Source: Aralia elata (Eukaryota > Streptophyta > Magnoliopsida > Apiales > Araliaceae). Taken from it: a stretch of 64,000 nt of DNA. Positions 11,650-22,798 of this stretch are shown piece after piece; the first letter of the stretch is position 1; each line of letters opens with the position of its first letter. The position numbers were made by a program, and so were the translations under genes. A model generated the notes under the pieces. It was not told the DNA's origin and searched no databases. It saw only the letters and a program-made list of their open reading frames with translations. The stretch lies in contig CM068383.1 in the NCBI GenBank assembly GCA_034770075.1, positions 48,813,222-48,877,221 of the forward strand, read 5' to 3'.

Positions 11650-12360
11650 GGATGATCGTCTCGTCGGGGCCGGATCTCGTATCCAGTCACCCATCTCGTA
11701 ATCGCCGGGTCTCGTCGCCGGTCGATCTTCGCGTCGGGGCCGGGTCTCGTATTCGGTCACCCATCTTGTAATCGCCGGTTATCGTCGCCGGTCGATCGTC
11801 TTGTCGGGGCCGGGTTTCGTCGCCGGTCACCCATCTCGTAATCGCCGGTTATCGTCGCCGGTCGATCATCTTGTCGGGGCCGGGTTTCGTCGCCGGTCAC
11901 CCATCTCGTAATCGCCGGTTATCGTCGCCGGTCGATCGTCTTGTCGGGGCCGGGTTTTGTCGTCGGTCACCCATCTCGTAATCGCCAGTTATCGTCGTCG
12001 GTCGATCGTCTCGTCGGGGCCAGGTTTCGTCGTCGGTCACCCATCTCGTAATCGCCGGTTATCGTCGCCGGTCACCCATCTCGTAATCGCCGGTTATCGT
12101 CGCCGGTCGATCGTCTCGTCGGGGCCAGGTTTCGTCGCCGGTCACCCATCTCGTAATCGCCGGTTATCGTCGCCGGTCGATCGTCTCGTCGGGGCCGGGT
12201 TTCGTCGTCGGTCACCCATCTCGTAATCGCCGGTTATCGTCGCCGGTCGATCGTCTCGTCGGGGCCGGGTTTCGTCGCCGGTCACCCATCTCGTAATCGC
12301 CGGTTATCGTCGCCGGTCGATCGTCCTGTGAGTGCCGGGTCTCGTATTCGGTCACTCGGT
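11650..12360 (-). repeat. 70-bp satellite array inside the element's 3' UTR (about 10 units)
   Basis: In element sense each unit reads GACCGGCGACGATAACCGG, CGATTACGAGATGGGT, GACCGGCGACGAAACCCGG, CCCCGACGAGACGATC. Period and architecture match the array at 2557-4872. The 12330-12350 edge unit (GTGAGTGCC on the plus strand) matches the CACTCAC units at that array's left edge. The open frame at 11957-12226 is produced by the repeat. Confidence 0.93.
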
Positions 12361-12484
12361 CGAATTGAGAAGTCGTGTTTGACCCCTACTTCATCAAAAT
12401 CTCGTCTTTTATTATCACATTATGAGTCAAATGGGCTTTAGAATCGATTAAGCTTGCAATGGACCAAGGGGGAGTACTGGGCCC

Positions 12485-12549
12485 GGCCGCAGATGGATCT
12501 GCGGCCAGCCGCAGATGGATCTGCGGCCAGCCGCAGATTGATCTGTGGC
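12485..12549. repeat. Three tandem palindromes CCGCAGAT-GG-ATCTGCGG
   Basis: Starting at 12485, 12508 and 12531, near-identical units with 8-10 bp arms around a two-base centre, for example CCGCAGATGGATCTGCGG. They share the core of the palindromes in the 3' LTR (11094-11133), although one set is internal and the other in the LTR. Confidence 0.85.
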
Positions 12550-13178
12550 CAAGATCGGGCATATAGGCGGCCAGCCGCTTCCCAGATCTGTCACTTTCAT
12601 TCGTACCCCACGCGATTTTTCAGACCTTTGCATGCCCTTTTGCCGAGTTTTCCAACTTTTTTGCAAAAACCGCTCCGGTTAGATCGATCTACGCGCTACA
12701 GGTAACACTTTGACCGATTGTTTTCCAATTTCGTCAATGTTTTGCTATACATTTGCTATTCTGCATGTTTAGAGATATAAATGTATGCTTTATAATGCTA
12801 TGCTATGTATTATTGTATATACATGCTATGTATCAACTGTGTGAGTCCTATTTTATGCTCATGATGCGGTCACACATATCTGTTGTTCCTTTTTGAGAAA
12901 AAATCATGCATTATGGTCCTTTTACATGCTGCAATTACCCATATGAATGCAATTTTGACCTGTTGTGGCTTGGATTAATTGAAAACATGCTTGGTTATGC
13001 ATGGGATGCCCATTTTACAAACGGAACTCTGCCGATTTTTTATTTTTTATTCTTTTTTTTTAATGTACATATAATAAACATGCATCATGTTGCATTAATT
13101 CTACGATGAGTATTGGAATATTTGTGATATAATTTAAAAAGGGAACTTACCTTCCTCCTTGCCTGTTCTATTCCAGCT

Positions 13179-14950
13179 ATGGATCCCGACGCTCCTAGTA
13201 GCTCCTCTGCGTCTCAGACCTCGGGCGTTCGCCGTCGTAGGGCTGTACCTGCCCCCCCTCTTCCTCGGACCCGTCAGGCTCGCCGACTGGCGGAGGCTGT
13301 CATCCGGCCTGATCATCCCGATGTTGAGGAGGCTGTTCTCCCGTATGTTGCGGTAGAGGGGCCATCCTCTAGCACACCAGCTCCCTCTCCTCATCGCGCC
13401 CTGTCTGGCGCTTCTGTACAGATACCCGATCTATTGGGTCGGGATCTCAGTCGTCACCCCTCAACATCTCTCGTGGCTAATGAGGTATATTCAATTCTAC
13501 TTTGATTTTATTCTCAATTTCTTAATTCCCGTTCTATCTTGACTGACCCATTGGTGATTGCCACAGGTGCCCGAGTTTACTCAGCCAAGGAGTAACTGGT
13601 TTAACATCTACTCCCTCTACACCGCTTTGCATAGTGATTACCAAGCGGTAGTGGATTCCTGGGGCTTTCGTCATTTCTTCACCATCATTCCCCGCCAGTG
13701 CCCCTGGGGTTATATGAGGGCTTTGTCCGAGAGATGGTTTCACCAGACCCAGTCCCTTCACCTCTTGGACTGCGAGGTTGTGCTGACTCCCTGGAACTGG
13801 AGGTACATCACGGGTATAGAGTTCACCGGATCCGGTGTCCCTCTGGATCTTGACATTACTCCAGCGGAGGTTCGAGCTTTGCTGGGTTTTGCTGTCGACG
13901 ATCGGGTCTTTAAGGCCCGCAGCATTCGATCTGGGGCTTTGGTTGTCGATGCTGTCGGAGGTATCTATGCACTGCCTATTCCAGCAGATCGAGCTACCGG
14001 TGACATCCTGCTCTGGCGTCTGTTTCTGACCATCATGAGGGGTTGTTTCCTAGGGAACAACTCCTCTACCATTCATTTCAGCGTCGTCGGAGCCGTTAGG
14101 GATGTGGACCGGATCGGCGATTATGATTGGGGGTCCTTCACTTTTGCCTACTTTCTCCACGGTCTTCGTCTACGCTTGGAGGGTCAGACAGATGCTTGGC
14201 TCGGATTCTACCACTTTCTGCTGGTGAGCCTTCTTTTCCTCTTTTCTTATTGTATTCCTCTTCATTTTATTTCTCTTTTCTGCATTTTGACAGTTACTCT
14301 TGCCTTGTTTCTGTTCACAGTTCTGGGCCTACGAGCTACTTCCATGCCTGAGGCCTGTCACGACCCTCGGCTTGGACACTTATCCCAGGGGTCGTCGGTG
14401 GCACCACAACACCTTGGAGGAGGTCCCTGTATCTGGCAGCTTTGCACACTGCCGCATTCAGCTGGAGCTGATCACCGCTGCAGATGTCGTCTGGACTCAT
14501 TATCTTTCGGAGCATCTGGCTGTGGGGTTCACTGATGGATATCCTTCTGGCCCGGAGTTCGCACTTTCCACCCGCCGCCTTACTCTGCAGAGTGTTGGGG
14601 GATGGGTGATGTATTTGGGAGAGCGCGCATTCAGATGCGTGACTGAAGAGATCCAAATCCCGTATTCCCTTCCTTTCACTACATCCTGGCCGCTGGATTC
14701 TCAGCCTTTGGAGATCATGCTCGCAGGGGAGGATGGCTGGATGCTTTCTACGGGTCCCAGTACGAGTGAGGCTTTCCGTACCTGGTGGGTGCCCCGTATT
14801 ATCGGTCCTCAGACCCGGGCCACATTCTTCCTCGGGGATATGGTCCCCGGCTCGGTGATGATGACTGACTGGGCAGCCTGCGTTCGGAGTCCCACCCATG
14901 CTGAGCAGATCGCCACTCTGACCCGTCAGGTGGAGCAGCTATCCTTATAG
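13179..14950 (+). CDS. Antisense plant-mobile-domain (PMD, MAIN-like) gene, three exons
   Basis: Runs opposite to gag-pol. Exon 1 is 13179-13484 (ATG; Ser/Pro/Arg-rich start), intron donor GAG/GTATAT, acceptor CCACAG at 13566. Exon 2 is 13567-14223, donor CTG/GTGAGC, acceptor TTCACAG at 14320. Exon 3 is 14321-14950. All junctions are phase 0, giving about 531 residues. Exon 2 shows PMD traits: RALSERWFHQ, the LTPWNWRYITGIEF strand, LWRLFLTIMRGCFLGN, and a DYDWGSFTFAYF segment joined by splicing to FWAYELLPCL in exon 3. PMD proteins are nuclear factors and are also carried by plant transposons. A coherent acidic tail continues in another frame to about 15133, so the C-terminus may be frameshifted. 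Its role for the element is unknown. Confidence 0.7.
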
Positions 14951-15135
14951 GCCTGACCCCGGAGGATGCTTACGCCTACGATCCTGACAGTGCGGGTTAT
15001 GATGTAGGCCCGAGCTCATCTGATGCCACAACGCAGCCATACATTCCTGACATGAATTTTGGACCTCCGACTTCGACGACTCCAGGGGATCAGTTCGAGG
15101 ATCCCGCCTTCTTGGATGACCTTACTTTTGACTAG
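14940..15135 (+). pseudogene. Out-of-frame C-terminal tail of the PMD gene
   Basis: After the stop at 14948-14950, a shifted frame stays open from about 14944 to TAG near 15133. It encodes LTPEDAYAYDPD, later YIPDMNFGPPTS, and ends EDPAFLDDLTFD. The acidic, Pro/Asp-rich composition looks protein-coding. Either a one-base indel or an unrecognised small intron separates it from exon 3. Confidence 0.45.
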
Positions 15136-15370
15136 ATTAGGCTAGGATATGGCTTTTGTACCTGCACCTGTTTAGATTTATTTTTTCTTTTTTATTATTA
15201 TTACATGCACAGTGTACTGAACTCATTTGTTTTATTTATGCACAGTTTTTATCTTTTATCTCTATGAAATTCATTTGCTTTATTATTAACTGTATGATGC
15301 ATGCTTTTTTTTTTATTTATGGATAGAGAAATGACCCCTGTACAGTCTTTTTGATACTATTTTTTCACAG

Positions 15371-16936
15371 ATGTCGCCCTCAGATGTCGTGGTACGTTTG
15401 GATCCCATTCCTTCCACAGGGTTGGTCGGCAGTCTCTTCCGCTGGTTGGACAGTTTATCGCCGGCCGACAGGGTTGTCGCAGATGATCTTTTGGGACATT
15501 CTTGGTCCTTATTATCCTTTCAGGTGCCCGCTGGCTTTGTGGAGGGTATTCTGAGCTATTGGGCCCCCGCCCGTCAGGTGTTCAGGTTAGGGACAATGGA
15601 GCTGACCCCCACCCTCGAGGAGTATGCTCGTTTTACCAGCCTGCCTTTGGACGGTCCTTGTGCCAGGGTCACCGCTGGTTCCATGTGCCGTCAATTCTTG
15701 ACTTTCACCGGTTTGCGGAGGACAGTTTTGTTATCGGTGATCACATCAGACCATCTGGTTCCTCTTCAGTTATTGATTGACCGATTCGGCTCACCCGACA
15801 GTTTTCGTCATTTCTTCGGTGATTTTTCCGTGTCCAAGGAGCGCTGAGGCGCTTTGAGAGTAGACATTTTGATGGCCTATGTCATTTCAGTTCTGTATTT
15901 GCCAGCCGGACCCGATCAGTTGGATATGTGAATTGTCGCGGCCGTTAGAGCCCTTCAGGAGGATCACACCATTCTTCCCATGATATTGGCAGATACTTAC
16001 ATGTCAGCCTCATATTGCCAGTCTTTTCGAGGCAGAGTATTCAGAGGGAGCTCGACTTTGTTGTACGTGTGGTTCATGAGTCATCTCAGTCCCATCGGCC
16101 ATTTCCGTCACCAAGGGTTTTGCTTCAGCCATGACATAGCCACGCAGTTTTCATTTCGCCCCGTGAGCTGTACTGATGCGACTTCCTGGGTAGAATTTTT
16201 GTCGGTTATTGAGGACCCTTTTCATCTCCTGATTTACTCGGGTTATTGCTCCTTTATAAGTTTCTTGACTCACGTGCCCAACCTGGATTTCATCCCTATT
16301 GCTGGCTTGAGGGGCGTGACGACTTATCATCCCTTGGCGGTTACGGGGCAATTTGATCAGACACAGGATTTTCACCCTTTCACGGGTGCAGCTGCCTACC
16401 GATTCCTTATATCATCCCAGACAGAGAGGGATCTACTGCGGGTATACGATCTTTGGTCTCGCAGGATCTTTGCTGAATATAGTGAGAGCTGCCACATCCA
16501 GACATTTGCTTACGTGCAGTGGTTGCGCGGAGACTCGGATTCGGTTGGTTTGAGTCAGACTGGTGCCTTTAATGACTCTGGAGTGATTTTCCCAGATGAT
16601 ACCATAGATCATTCCATCTCAGCTGATTCTACCCCTAGTCGGGTTACCGAGGATACCCGACTCCGCCTGGCCTTGATTACTACTGAAGCTGAGAGGGGTG
16701 CCGCTCTTCTTGAGAGAGATGATGCCATTCTGGCTAGAGACGCTGCCATTGCTGACAGAGACGCCATAGTATTTCAGACCAGGGCAGTTATAGATGCTCA
16801 TTCTGGGACTGTCAGCCGAGCCACTGCTTTATTGGACCGCATCGACATGATGGGGCAACAGATTGCAGGGGATGTTGATGCTTCAGATCTATCCGCCACC
16901 TTATCCATCCTGCTTCAGCTAGTTTCAGATTTGTAG
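15371..16936 (+). pseudogene. Second antisense ORF (DUF7745-like retroelement accessory protein), two in-frame TGA stops
   Basis: One frame runs from ATG at 15371 to TAG at 16934 (about 520 codons), interrupted only by TGA at 15845 and 15929. The N-terminal part has FRLGTMELTPTLEEYARFT; the middle has LLYVWFMSHL and YLPAGPDQLDM. The C-terminus is a heptad-rich segment (AERGAALLERDDAILARDA) likely to be a coiled coil. From memory it resembles accessory ORFs annotated as DUF7745 in plant Tat-like elements; I cannot confirm this. Both stops could be CGA to TGA transitions. A TTTTTTCACAG string directly before the ATG looks like a splice acceptor, so an upstream exon or fusion with the PMD gene is possible. 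AATAAA lies 60 bases downstream. Confidence 0.5.
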
Positions 16937-16997
16937 ATTATTTTATTTCCTGCATAGACTATGTTAGTTTCATCGGTTATCGAAAGAGAAATCTTGT

Positions 16998-17003
16998 AAT
17001 AAA
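16998..17003 (+). terminator. Candidate polyadenylation signal AATAAA
   Basis: AATAAA sits about 60 bases after the stop of the second antisense ORF, in AT-rich sequence between the convergent antisense block and the integrase end (17437). It fits a 3' end for an antisense transcript. Confidence 0.4.
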
Positions 17004-17436
17004 ATGACTTATATATATAGACATGCATTTAAATTTAGTCATTTTCCCTTTTTGTCATATCGTTGCCTTTCATTGGATTCTCATTTTATCCAGTTGACCA
17101 CGATTTTGACATTTCTCTTTCTTTCTCTTCTCAAGTCTTGATGGAGATCTGACAGATATTGTCGTACCCCTGTCGATTTCATCGGATTGGGTCTTAGATT
17201 TTTGGCTAACTGTTTTGGTTAGATCAGGGTTATGTCATCTGAGATGAAGCTGATTTGTCGGCTGGTTTCGGGAAGGTTTTGAGGGTGTATGAAGGTTTAT
17301 CTGGCTGTTGGAAATTGGTTTTGTTTAGGGAAAGGATTATTTTTAAGGGATCGGACCGTGCCATGATAGCTGCCTACGTACCCCCACAAGTTGGGAGATC
17401 AGGTCCTACGTAGTTCGTTCCAAAAGAACTGATGAT

Positions 17437-18282
17437 TCAAGCATAGAACCTCTTCACCGAGTCGGAATTGAGAGGGTGTGGAAATACCTCACCATCCATT
17501 TCTTGCAATATGAGGGCTCCTCCGGATAGCACTTTCTTAATCACAAATGGTCCTTCCCAGTTCGGGGCGAACTTCCCCTTGGCTTCGTCTTGACAAGACA
17601 TGACTCTTTTTAGCACCAGGTCATTTTCCTTGAACTTCCGAGGTCTTATCCTTTTGTCGTATGACCGAGAGATCCTTTGTTGATACAATTGACCGTGCCA
17701 AACAGTAGTGACCCTCCTTTCATCAATTAGGGCCAATTGGTCGTATCGACTCTGCATCCAATCCTCCTCGCTTATCTGAGCATCGATCACTATTCTGAGG
17801 GATGCCATCTCAACCTCAACTGGCAGAACAGCTTCCATTCCATACACCAAAGCGTAAGGGTTTGCCCTTGTAGAAGTACGCGTTGACGTTCGGTATGCCA
17901 GCAAGGTGAGGGGTAACAGATTCAGCCATCCCCGATGATTAGCAGACATTTTTGCCATGATCTTCTTGATATTCTTATTTGCAGCCTCCACTGCCCCATT
18001 CATCTTAGGACGGTAAATAACAGAATTGAGGTGTTTGATCTTAAATTGGTCGCACAATCCCTTCATGAGGGCGTTGTTCAAATTCTTGGCATTGTCGGAG
18101 ACCAAGACCTCAAGCTGCCCGTATCGACAAATGACATTATTCCTGATGAAACCGACGATGACCTCCTGAGTTACTTTGGGGAAAGAAGCTGCTTCTACCC
18201 ATTTGGTGAAGTAATCGATCATGACGAAAATGAATCGGTGTCCGTTGCTTGCTTTGGGCTCTATTGGTCCGATTACATCCAT
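17437..18282 (-). pseudogene. Integrase core and C-terminal domain of the Tat-like pol
   Basis: Encodes WG(stop)-adjacent MDVIGPIEP, VMIDYFTKWVEA (first catalytic Asp region), VLVSDNAKNLNN (second Asp) and the YRPKMNGAVEAANKN segment with the catalytic Glu of a DDE integrase. It then continues into the C-terminal KFKENDLVLKRV and KFAPNWEGPFVI segments. It continues in frame from the segment at 18286-19362 through a single TAG (18283-18285), consistent with a TGG to TAG change. Integrase inserts the cDNA into the genome. This copy is broken only at that codon. Confidence 0.88.
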
Positions 18283-18285
18283 TCC

Positions 18286-19362
18286 CTACATTGAAAACGG
18301 CCACGGGGAAGTCATACAGTGTAGTTCATTGGGAGGCGTATTGATCACATTACCGTGCGCCTGGCATTGGTAACACCGTTTGACATGATCATCGCAGTCG
18401 GCCTTCAGTGTTAACCAATAATGCCCCGTTCTCAAGATCTTTTTGGCTAGCATCGGTCCACTCATGTGTGGCCCACACACTCCACCATGTATTTCATTCA
18501 TAATCCTTTGGGCCTGCGTCTCATCTACGCATTGCAACAGTCCCAACCCAGCATCCCTCTTGTAGAGTGAATCCCTACTCAGGTAAAATTTCATTGCCAT
18601 CTTTTGAATCCTCATCCTCTCAGCTCGGCTTGCCTGGTCGGGAATGGATCTATCCCTCAGATATTCCCTTATGTCGTGATACCAAGGCTGCTTTGGCAGA
18701 ACCACCTCGTCTGATAATACTGCAACATGTTCCTCGTATGCCGGGGCATTCTGTACTGCTATCTTAATCTGTGGAACGTCCCTGCTCTTGATTACGTTGA
18801 TTAAGGAAGCCAGAGTTGCCAATGCATCGGCAAAATCATTCCGTCCCCGGGGGATATGTCGGAAAGCGATATCTTCGAACTCTTGCATCAATTGGATAAC
18901 ACAACGATGGTATGGAAATAGCCGGAGCTCCTTTGTGTTGTACACCCCGATCGCCTGTCTGATGACCAGTTCTGAATCCCCGAACACCGCTAGTCTCTTC
19001 ACTCCCATGTCGCGGGCAAAGCGGAGTCCCAATATACATCCCTCGTATTCAGCTGTGTTGTTCGAATTGCTGAACTGCAATTTAGTGGCCACAGGGTACT
19101 GCTCTCCGGTGATAGAGACCAGGACCGCTCCGGCTCCTGCCCCTTCAGCATTCATGGCACCATCAAAATACAGCTTCCAGAACTGTCCCTCGTCATCACA
19201 TTTCGTGTGTAATACCCAAAATATATCTTCGCCTGGCAACGGAGTTTCTAACGACTCCATCCCCCCCGACGGCGTTTCCGCCAGCTGATCCGCAATTCCC
19301 TGCCCTTTCATGGCTTCTGAGTTACGTATACCATGTCGAACTGTTGTAAGATTAACTGCCAT
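18286..19362 (-). pseudogene. Second (archaeal-like) RNase H and integrase zinc-binding region
   Basis: The first half has the RVT_3-type RNase H motifs YFDGAMN, TAEYEGCILGL and VFGDSELVIRQ. This additional RNase H is a known trait of the Tat lineage. The second half is the integrase HHCC domain (HEIHGGVCGPH..., then CDDHVKRCYQCQAHG) and ends SPWPFSM before the in-frame TAG. It overlaps the RT-RNase H frame (19308-20396) in a different register, so an indel separates them. Confidence 0.87.
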
Positions 19363-20396
19363 CTTGAAAGTCGACAGTTCAGCATGGGCCTTTCAAAGAT
19401 ATATTTCAAAGGATCCATCCTCGATATCAGGTACGTAGTATGCCCATGGAGGTAGTGCTGTAATCTCCCTGCAGCCCAGGCCAGAGCACAACAGGTCTTC
19501 TCGATGGGAGTGTAATTCTGTTCACATTGGCTAAATCTCTTGCTGAGGTAATAGATGGCCTGCTCTTTACCTGCCTCATTCTTCTGTCCCAACATACATC
19601 CCATTGCGATGGCATTGACCGATATATACATAAATAGAGGGATCCCGTCCTTCGGGGGTACCAGCACTGGTGCCTCTGTCAGCTGCTTTTTAATGGTCTG
19701 AAAAGCCGTCTGACAATGCTCATTCCATTCTTGGGAAGCACATTTCCTTAACAATTTGAAAATTGGTTCGCATGTAGTCGTCAAGTGGGATATAAAACGG
19801 CTGATGAAGTTTATTCTTCCGAGGAATCCTCTTATCTCCTTCTCTGTGTGAGGTGCCGGCATATCCACAATGGCCTTAATCTTTGCTGGATCCAACTCAA
19901 TGCCTCGATCACTAACCAGGAATCCCAAGAGCTTACCCGACTGCACTCCGAAAGCACACTTTGCTGGATTGAGCTTCAAATTATACTTTTTGAGTCGATC
20001 GAATAGCTTTTTAAGATGGGTTATATGGTCAGACTCTACCCTTGACTTCACGATAATGTCATCCACGTAGACCTCTATCCCCTTATGCATCATGTCGTGG
20101 AACAGGGCCATCATGGCTCTCTGATAAGTAGCCCCCGCATTTGTGAGACCGAAAGCCAATCGTCTATAGCAGAAAGTGCCCCAAGGGGTGATGAACGCGG
20201 TCTTTTCCCGATCTTCTTCCGCCACCATTATCTGATGATACCCCGCAAAGCAATCCACAAAAGAGTACATCTCGTACTGGGCTGTGTTATCCACCAGGAT
20301 GTGTATGAAAGGCATCAGGAAGTTATCCTTGAGACTGGCCTTGTTTAGATCTCTGTAGTCTACACATACCATCACCTTCCCTCCAGGCTTAGCCAT
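19308..20396 (-). pseudogene. Reverse transcriptase and first RNase H of the Tat-like pol
   Basis: The palm domain is intact: VCVDYRDLNKAS, FVDCFAGYHQI, FGLTNAGATYQRAM and the catalytic EVYVDDIIVKS. The connection and RNase H follow, with LYYLSKRFSQCEQNY-type sequence and PIEKTCCALAWA. The N-terminal RT codons lie in the segment ending at 20449, separated by a TAG (CAG to TAG likely, about 20450) and a one-base loss near 20425. The catalytic motif is present but the frame breaks prevent a full protein. Confidence 0.9.
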
Positions 20397-20448
20397 TGGG
20401 ACTACATTGGACAGCCATTCTGGGTACCATAATGATTCCGGCCCTGAA

Positions 20449-20902
20449 CTATTTGATGATCTCTTCCTTCACTTTTAAGCTCCACTCCGGTTTCAACTTT
20501 CTTAGCTTCTGCTTGACAGGCCTAAAACCCTCCTTGATGGGCAACCGGTGTACCACAATGTCGGTGGATAATCCGATCATGTCCTCATGAGACCAGGCAA
20601 AGACATCCTCATACTGGCTTAGCAACTCAGTTATTTCTGCTTTTTGGCTGGGGGTAAGGTCTGTCCCTATCTTGAGCTCTTTGGGTGCGTTAGGGGTTCC
20701 AATATCTATGGTGACGGTTTGGTCTAGGTTGGGTTTGGGTTTATCCTTGACCCATCCTTTGATCTCGTCAGGCGCGTCGTCGTAATCTGTCTCGTCTTGC
20801 TCAATGCCCATTAAATCGAAATCCAGCTCAATGTCAAAATCATAATCATCATTCAAATTTGAAAGACCGTTTGTTATGCAAGGATTACTCAAATTGGTAC
20901 AC
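20449..20902 (-). pseudogene. Exon after the pol intron: acidic linker and start of reverse transcriptase
   Basis: Begins at the acceptor TTTCATGTCAG/GTGTACC and codes for an acidic linker (DFDIELDFDLMGIEQDE), then LTPSQKAEITELLSQYEDVFAWS and KQKLRKLKPEWS, the segment upstream of RT in Tat elements. It ends at a TAG where related elements have Gln. Splicing from 21067 restores the frame. Confidence 0.8.
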
Positions 20903-21066
20903 CTGACATGAAACAAAATACTTGTCATATATAAGTTATTTTCCACAACGATCACATTTTCAGATAACATGAAGAAACGACATAATTATGCAAAATACAA
21001 AACAACAAAAATAAACTCCTTCATCCTCCCATCCTCTGGGGTCTATCACCCTGACGTCGATTTTAC
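20903..21066 (-). other. Spliceosomal intron between protease and reverse transcriptase
   Basis: 164 bases on the minus strand, donor AAGG/GTAAAA and acceptor polypyrimidine...CATGTCAG/G. The upstream frame ends with two bases of a codon that the first base downstream completes as Gly, and the downstream frame then reads CTNLSNP. An intron at this site is an established feature of Ogre/Tat elements. Confidence 0.75.
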
Positions 21067-21473
21067 CCTTGTTTGGATATCACTGGTTTCATGGTCCAAT
21101 TGTCGATGGTCAGGTCAGATGAAATGCGCTGGATAAAAGGGGGCTTCACATCGGACACTTCCCCGATGATTACGGCTACGTCGCCTGAGTCCCTCTTCCT
21201 ACCTTCTTCAGGAATAATTAGCCCTGCCCAATCGATGACAGGCACATCTTGTTGGGCTCCCGGTGGCGTGACAACATCCGTCCCCTCTCCATTGCTTGTT
21301 AATTGTCCGGGGATATAGCACCTGGTTTCAAACTTTTGCGCGACCTCCTGTAGGAAACTTTCCCTCTTGGTCGACTTGTCGCTTGCGGGGGTTAATTCTT
21401 CATCCCCTGACTCAATCACAGGCTCGCTAGTCCCCTGCTCATTGTTGACCTTGGTCACCGGACTGCCAGCCAA
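21067..21473 (-). pseudogene. Pro-to-RT linker exon
   Basis: Encodes a hydrophilic linker (SPVTKVNNEQGTSEP ... VPVIDWAGLIIPEEG ... DLTIDNWTMKP) ending at the intron donor. It overlaps the end of the protease/G-patch frame by 19 bases in a different register, so one indel has split a formerly continuous reading frame. Confidence 0.65.
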
Positions 21474-22798
21474 TCGACTCGGGGCCAGGCCCTGCCGGTG
21501 TCTCCGTTTATGCCTTCATGATATCCCAACCCTGCTTTACCTATCTGATGGGGTAGTTGAATGGGCTTGGTGATTCCTTGGCTACTCTTTCCTAACCCCT
21601 GTCCAGGCTGGAATTTCATTTTCATCATTTCTTTTGCAACGAAGGTAAGTTCTGGAGAGACCCTAGGTTTCACGGCTGGGGTTCCCAGGCATCTGTAATG
21701 GGGAGTGCTGATTTCCAGCGCCTGAAAACTAGCAGGTGCCACCGACTCGTCCACATTAATCACTGGCAGGCCATTCCTGGGAGGAGAAGGGTCATCACAT
21801 TCTGCCGAGATCGTTACCAGATTCCCGTCAATGATTAGTTTGATTTGCTGGTGTAGCGTGGAAGGAACTGCCCCGGCCATGTGTATCCACGGCCTTCCCA
21901 ATAACAGGTTATAACTGGCTGCAATGTCTAGGACTTGGAAAGAGATATCAAAAGTACAAGGTCCTATTTCCACCGGCAATTCTATCTCTCCAATTGTATC
22001 CCTCCGGGAACCATCGAAGACTCGCACCACTACATGACTGGCCCATAGGCGCTTGGGATTAATGTTCATCTTCTGTAATGTGCTGAGGGGACATATATTC
22101 AACGCCGATCCACCATCAATCAGCACCCCATTCATGATATAACCTGAGGAGATTACCGCAATATGTAGCGGTTTTCGATGCCCCCTTCCCTCCTTGGGGA
22201 TATCATCATCTGTAAATGATATTACATCACTCTCCAACAGATGGCCCACCAGATGGCCGAAACCTTCCTTGCTAATTACTTTGGGAACGTTTGCCTCCTC
22301 CAGGACTTTCGCCAGACTTTTGCAGTGATCATTGGACGATAACACCAAGTCCATGATTGATGTCAGGGTTAACTCCTCGCTTAATATCTGGATCCCTCTT
22401 GCTTCCGGATGATCCATCCTCTTCAAGAATTCTATGGCTTTCTCCTCGGAGATCTCTTCATTTTTCTTCGTTTTGTTCTCAATGACTCGTCCAGGCAGAT
22501 ACAAAGGATTCCCCCTTGTTGTCACAGAAGCACAACTGGCCGCTTCCTCTGGCACCCCCCCATAATTCCATGGTACCGTCTTTAGACTACTGACAGGGAT
22601 TTGCAATCTCGCTGCAAGGATGAGGGGTTTCGGAGTCGCCAACTTGACAGGTTCCTCCGTGGTATTTCTACTTACACCCATCAACCTAATGGGCGCTCCC
22701 CGTGCACTCCCGTGATCACTTATCATGTTGATCATTTCATCAATTTCCTTCACATAATTCAGCCTTGGCGGCCCCTCGGCTTCACCGGTTTCTGCCAC
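21455..22798 (-). pseudogene. Protease and G-patch region of the Tat-like polyprotein
   Basis: Contains the aspartic protease active-site segment VLIDGGSALNICPLS and the following YNLLLGRPWIHMAGAVPSTLHQ, both characteristic of Tat-lineage proteases. Near the C-terminus is a G-patch (MKFQPGQGLGKSSQGI ... GKAGLGY), which usually binds RNA or RNA helicases. The frame overlaps gag by 40 bases in the -1 register, with no obvious ATG at the overlap, so it is probably expressed by frameshifting. It is open across its whole length. Confidence 0.85.

Noticed and set aside
14336..14899. 187-codon minus-strand frame opposite PMD exon 3
   Set aside because: Shadow of a GC-balanced coding exon; no domain and no continuity with the flanking pol frames.
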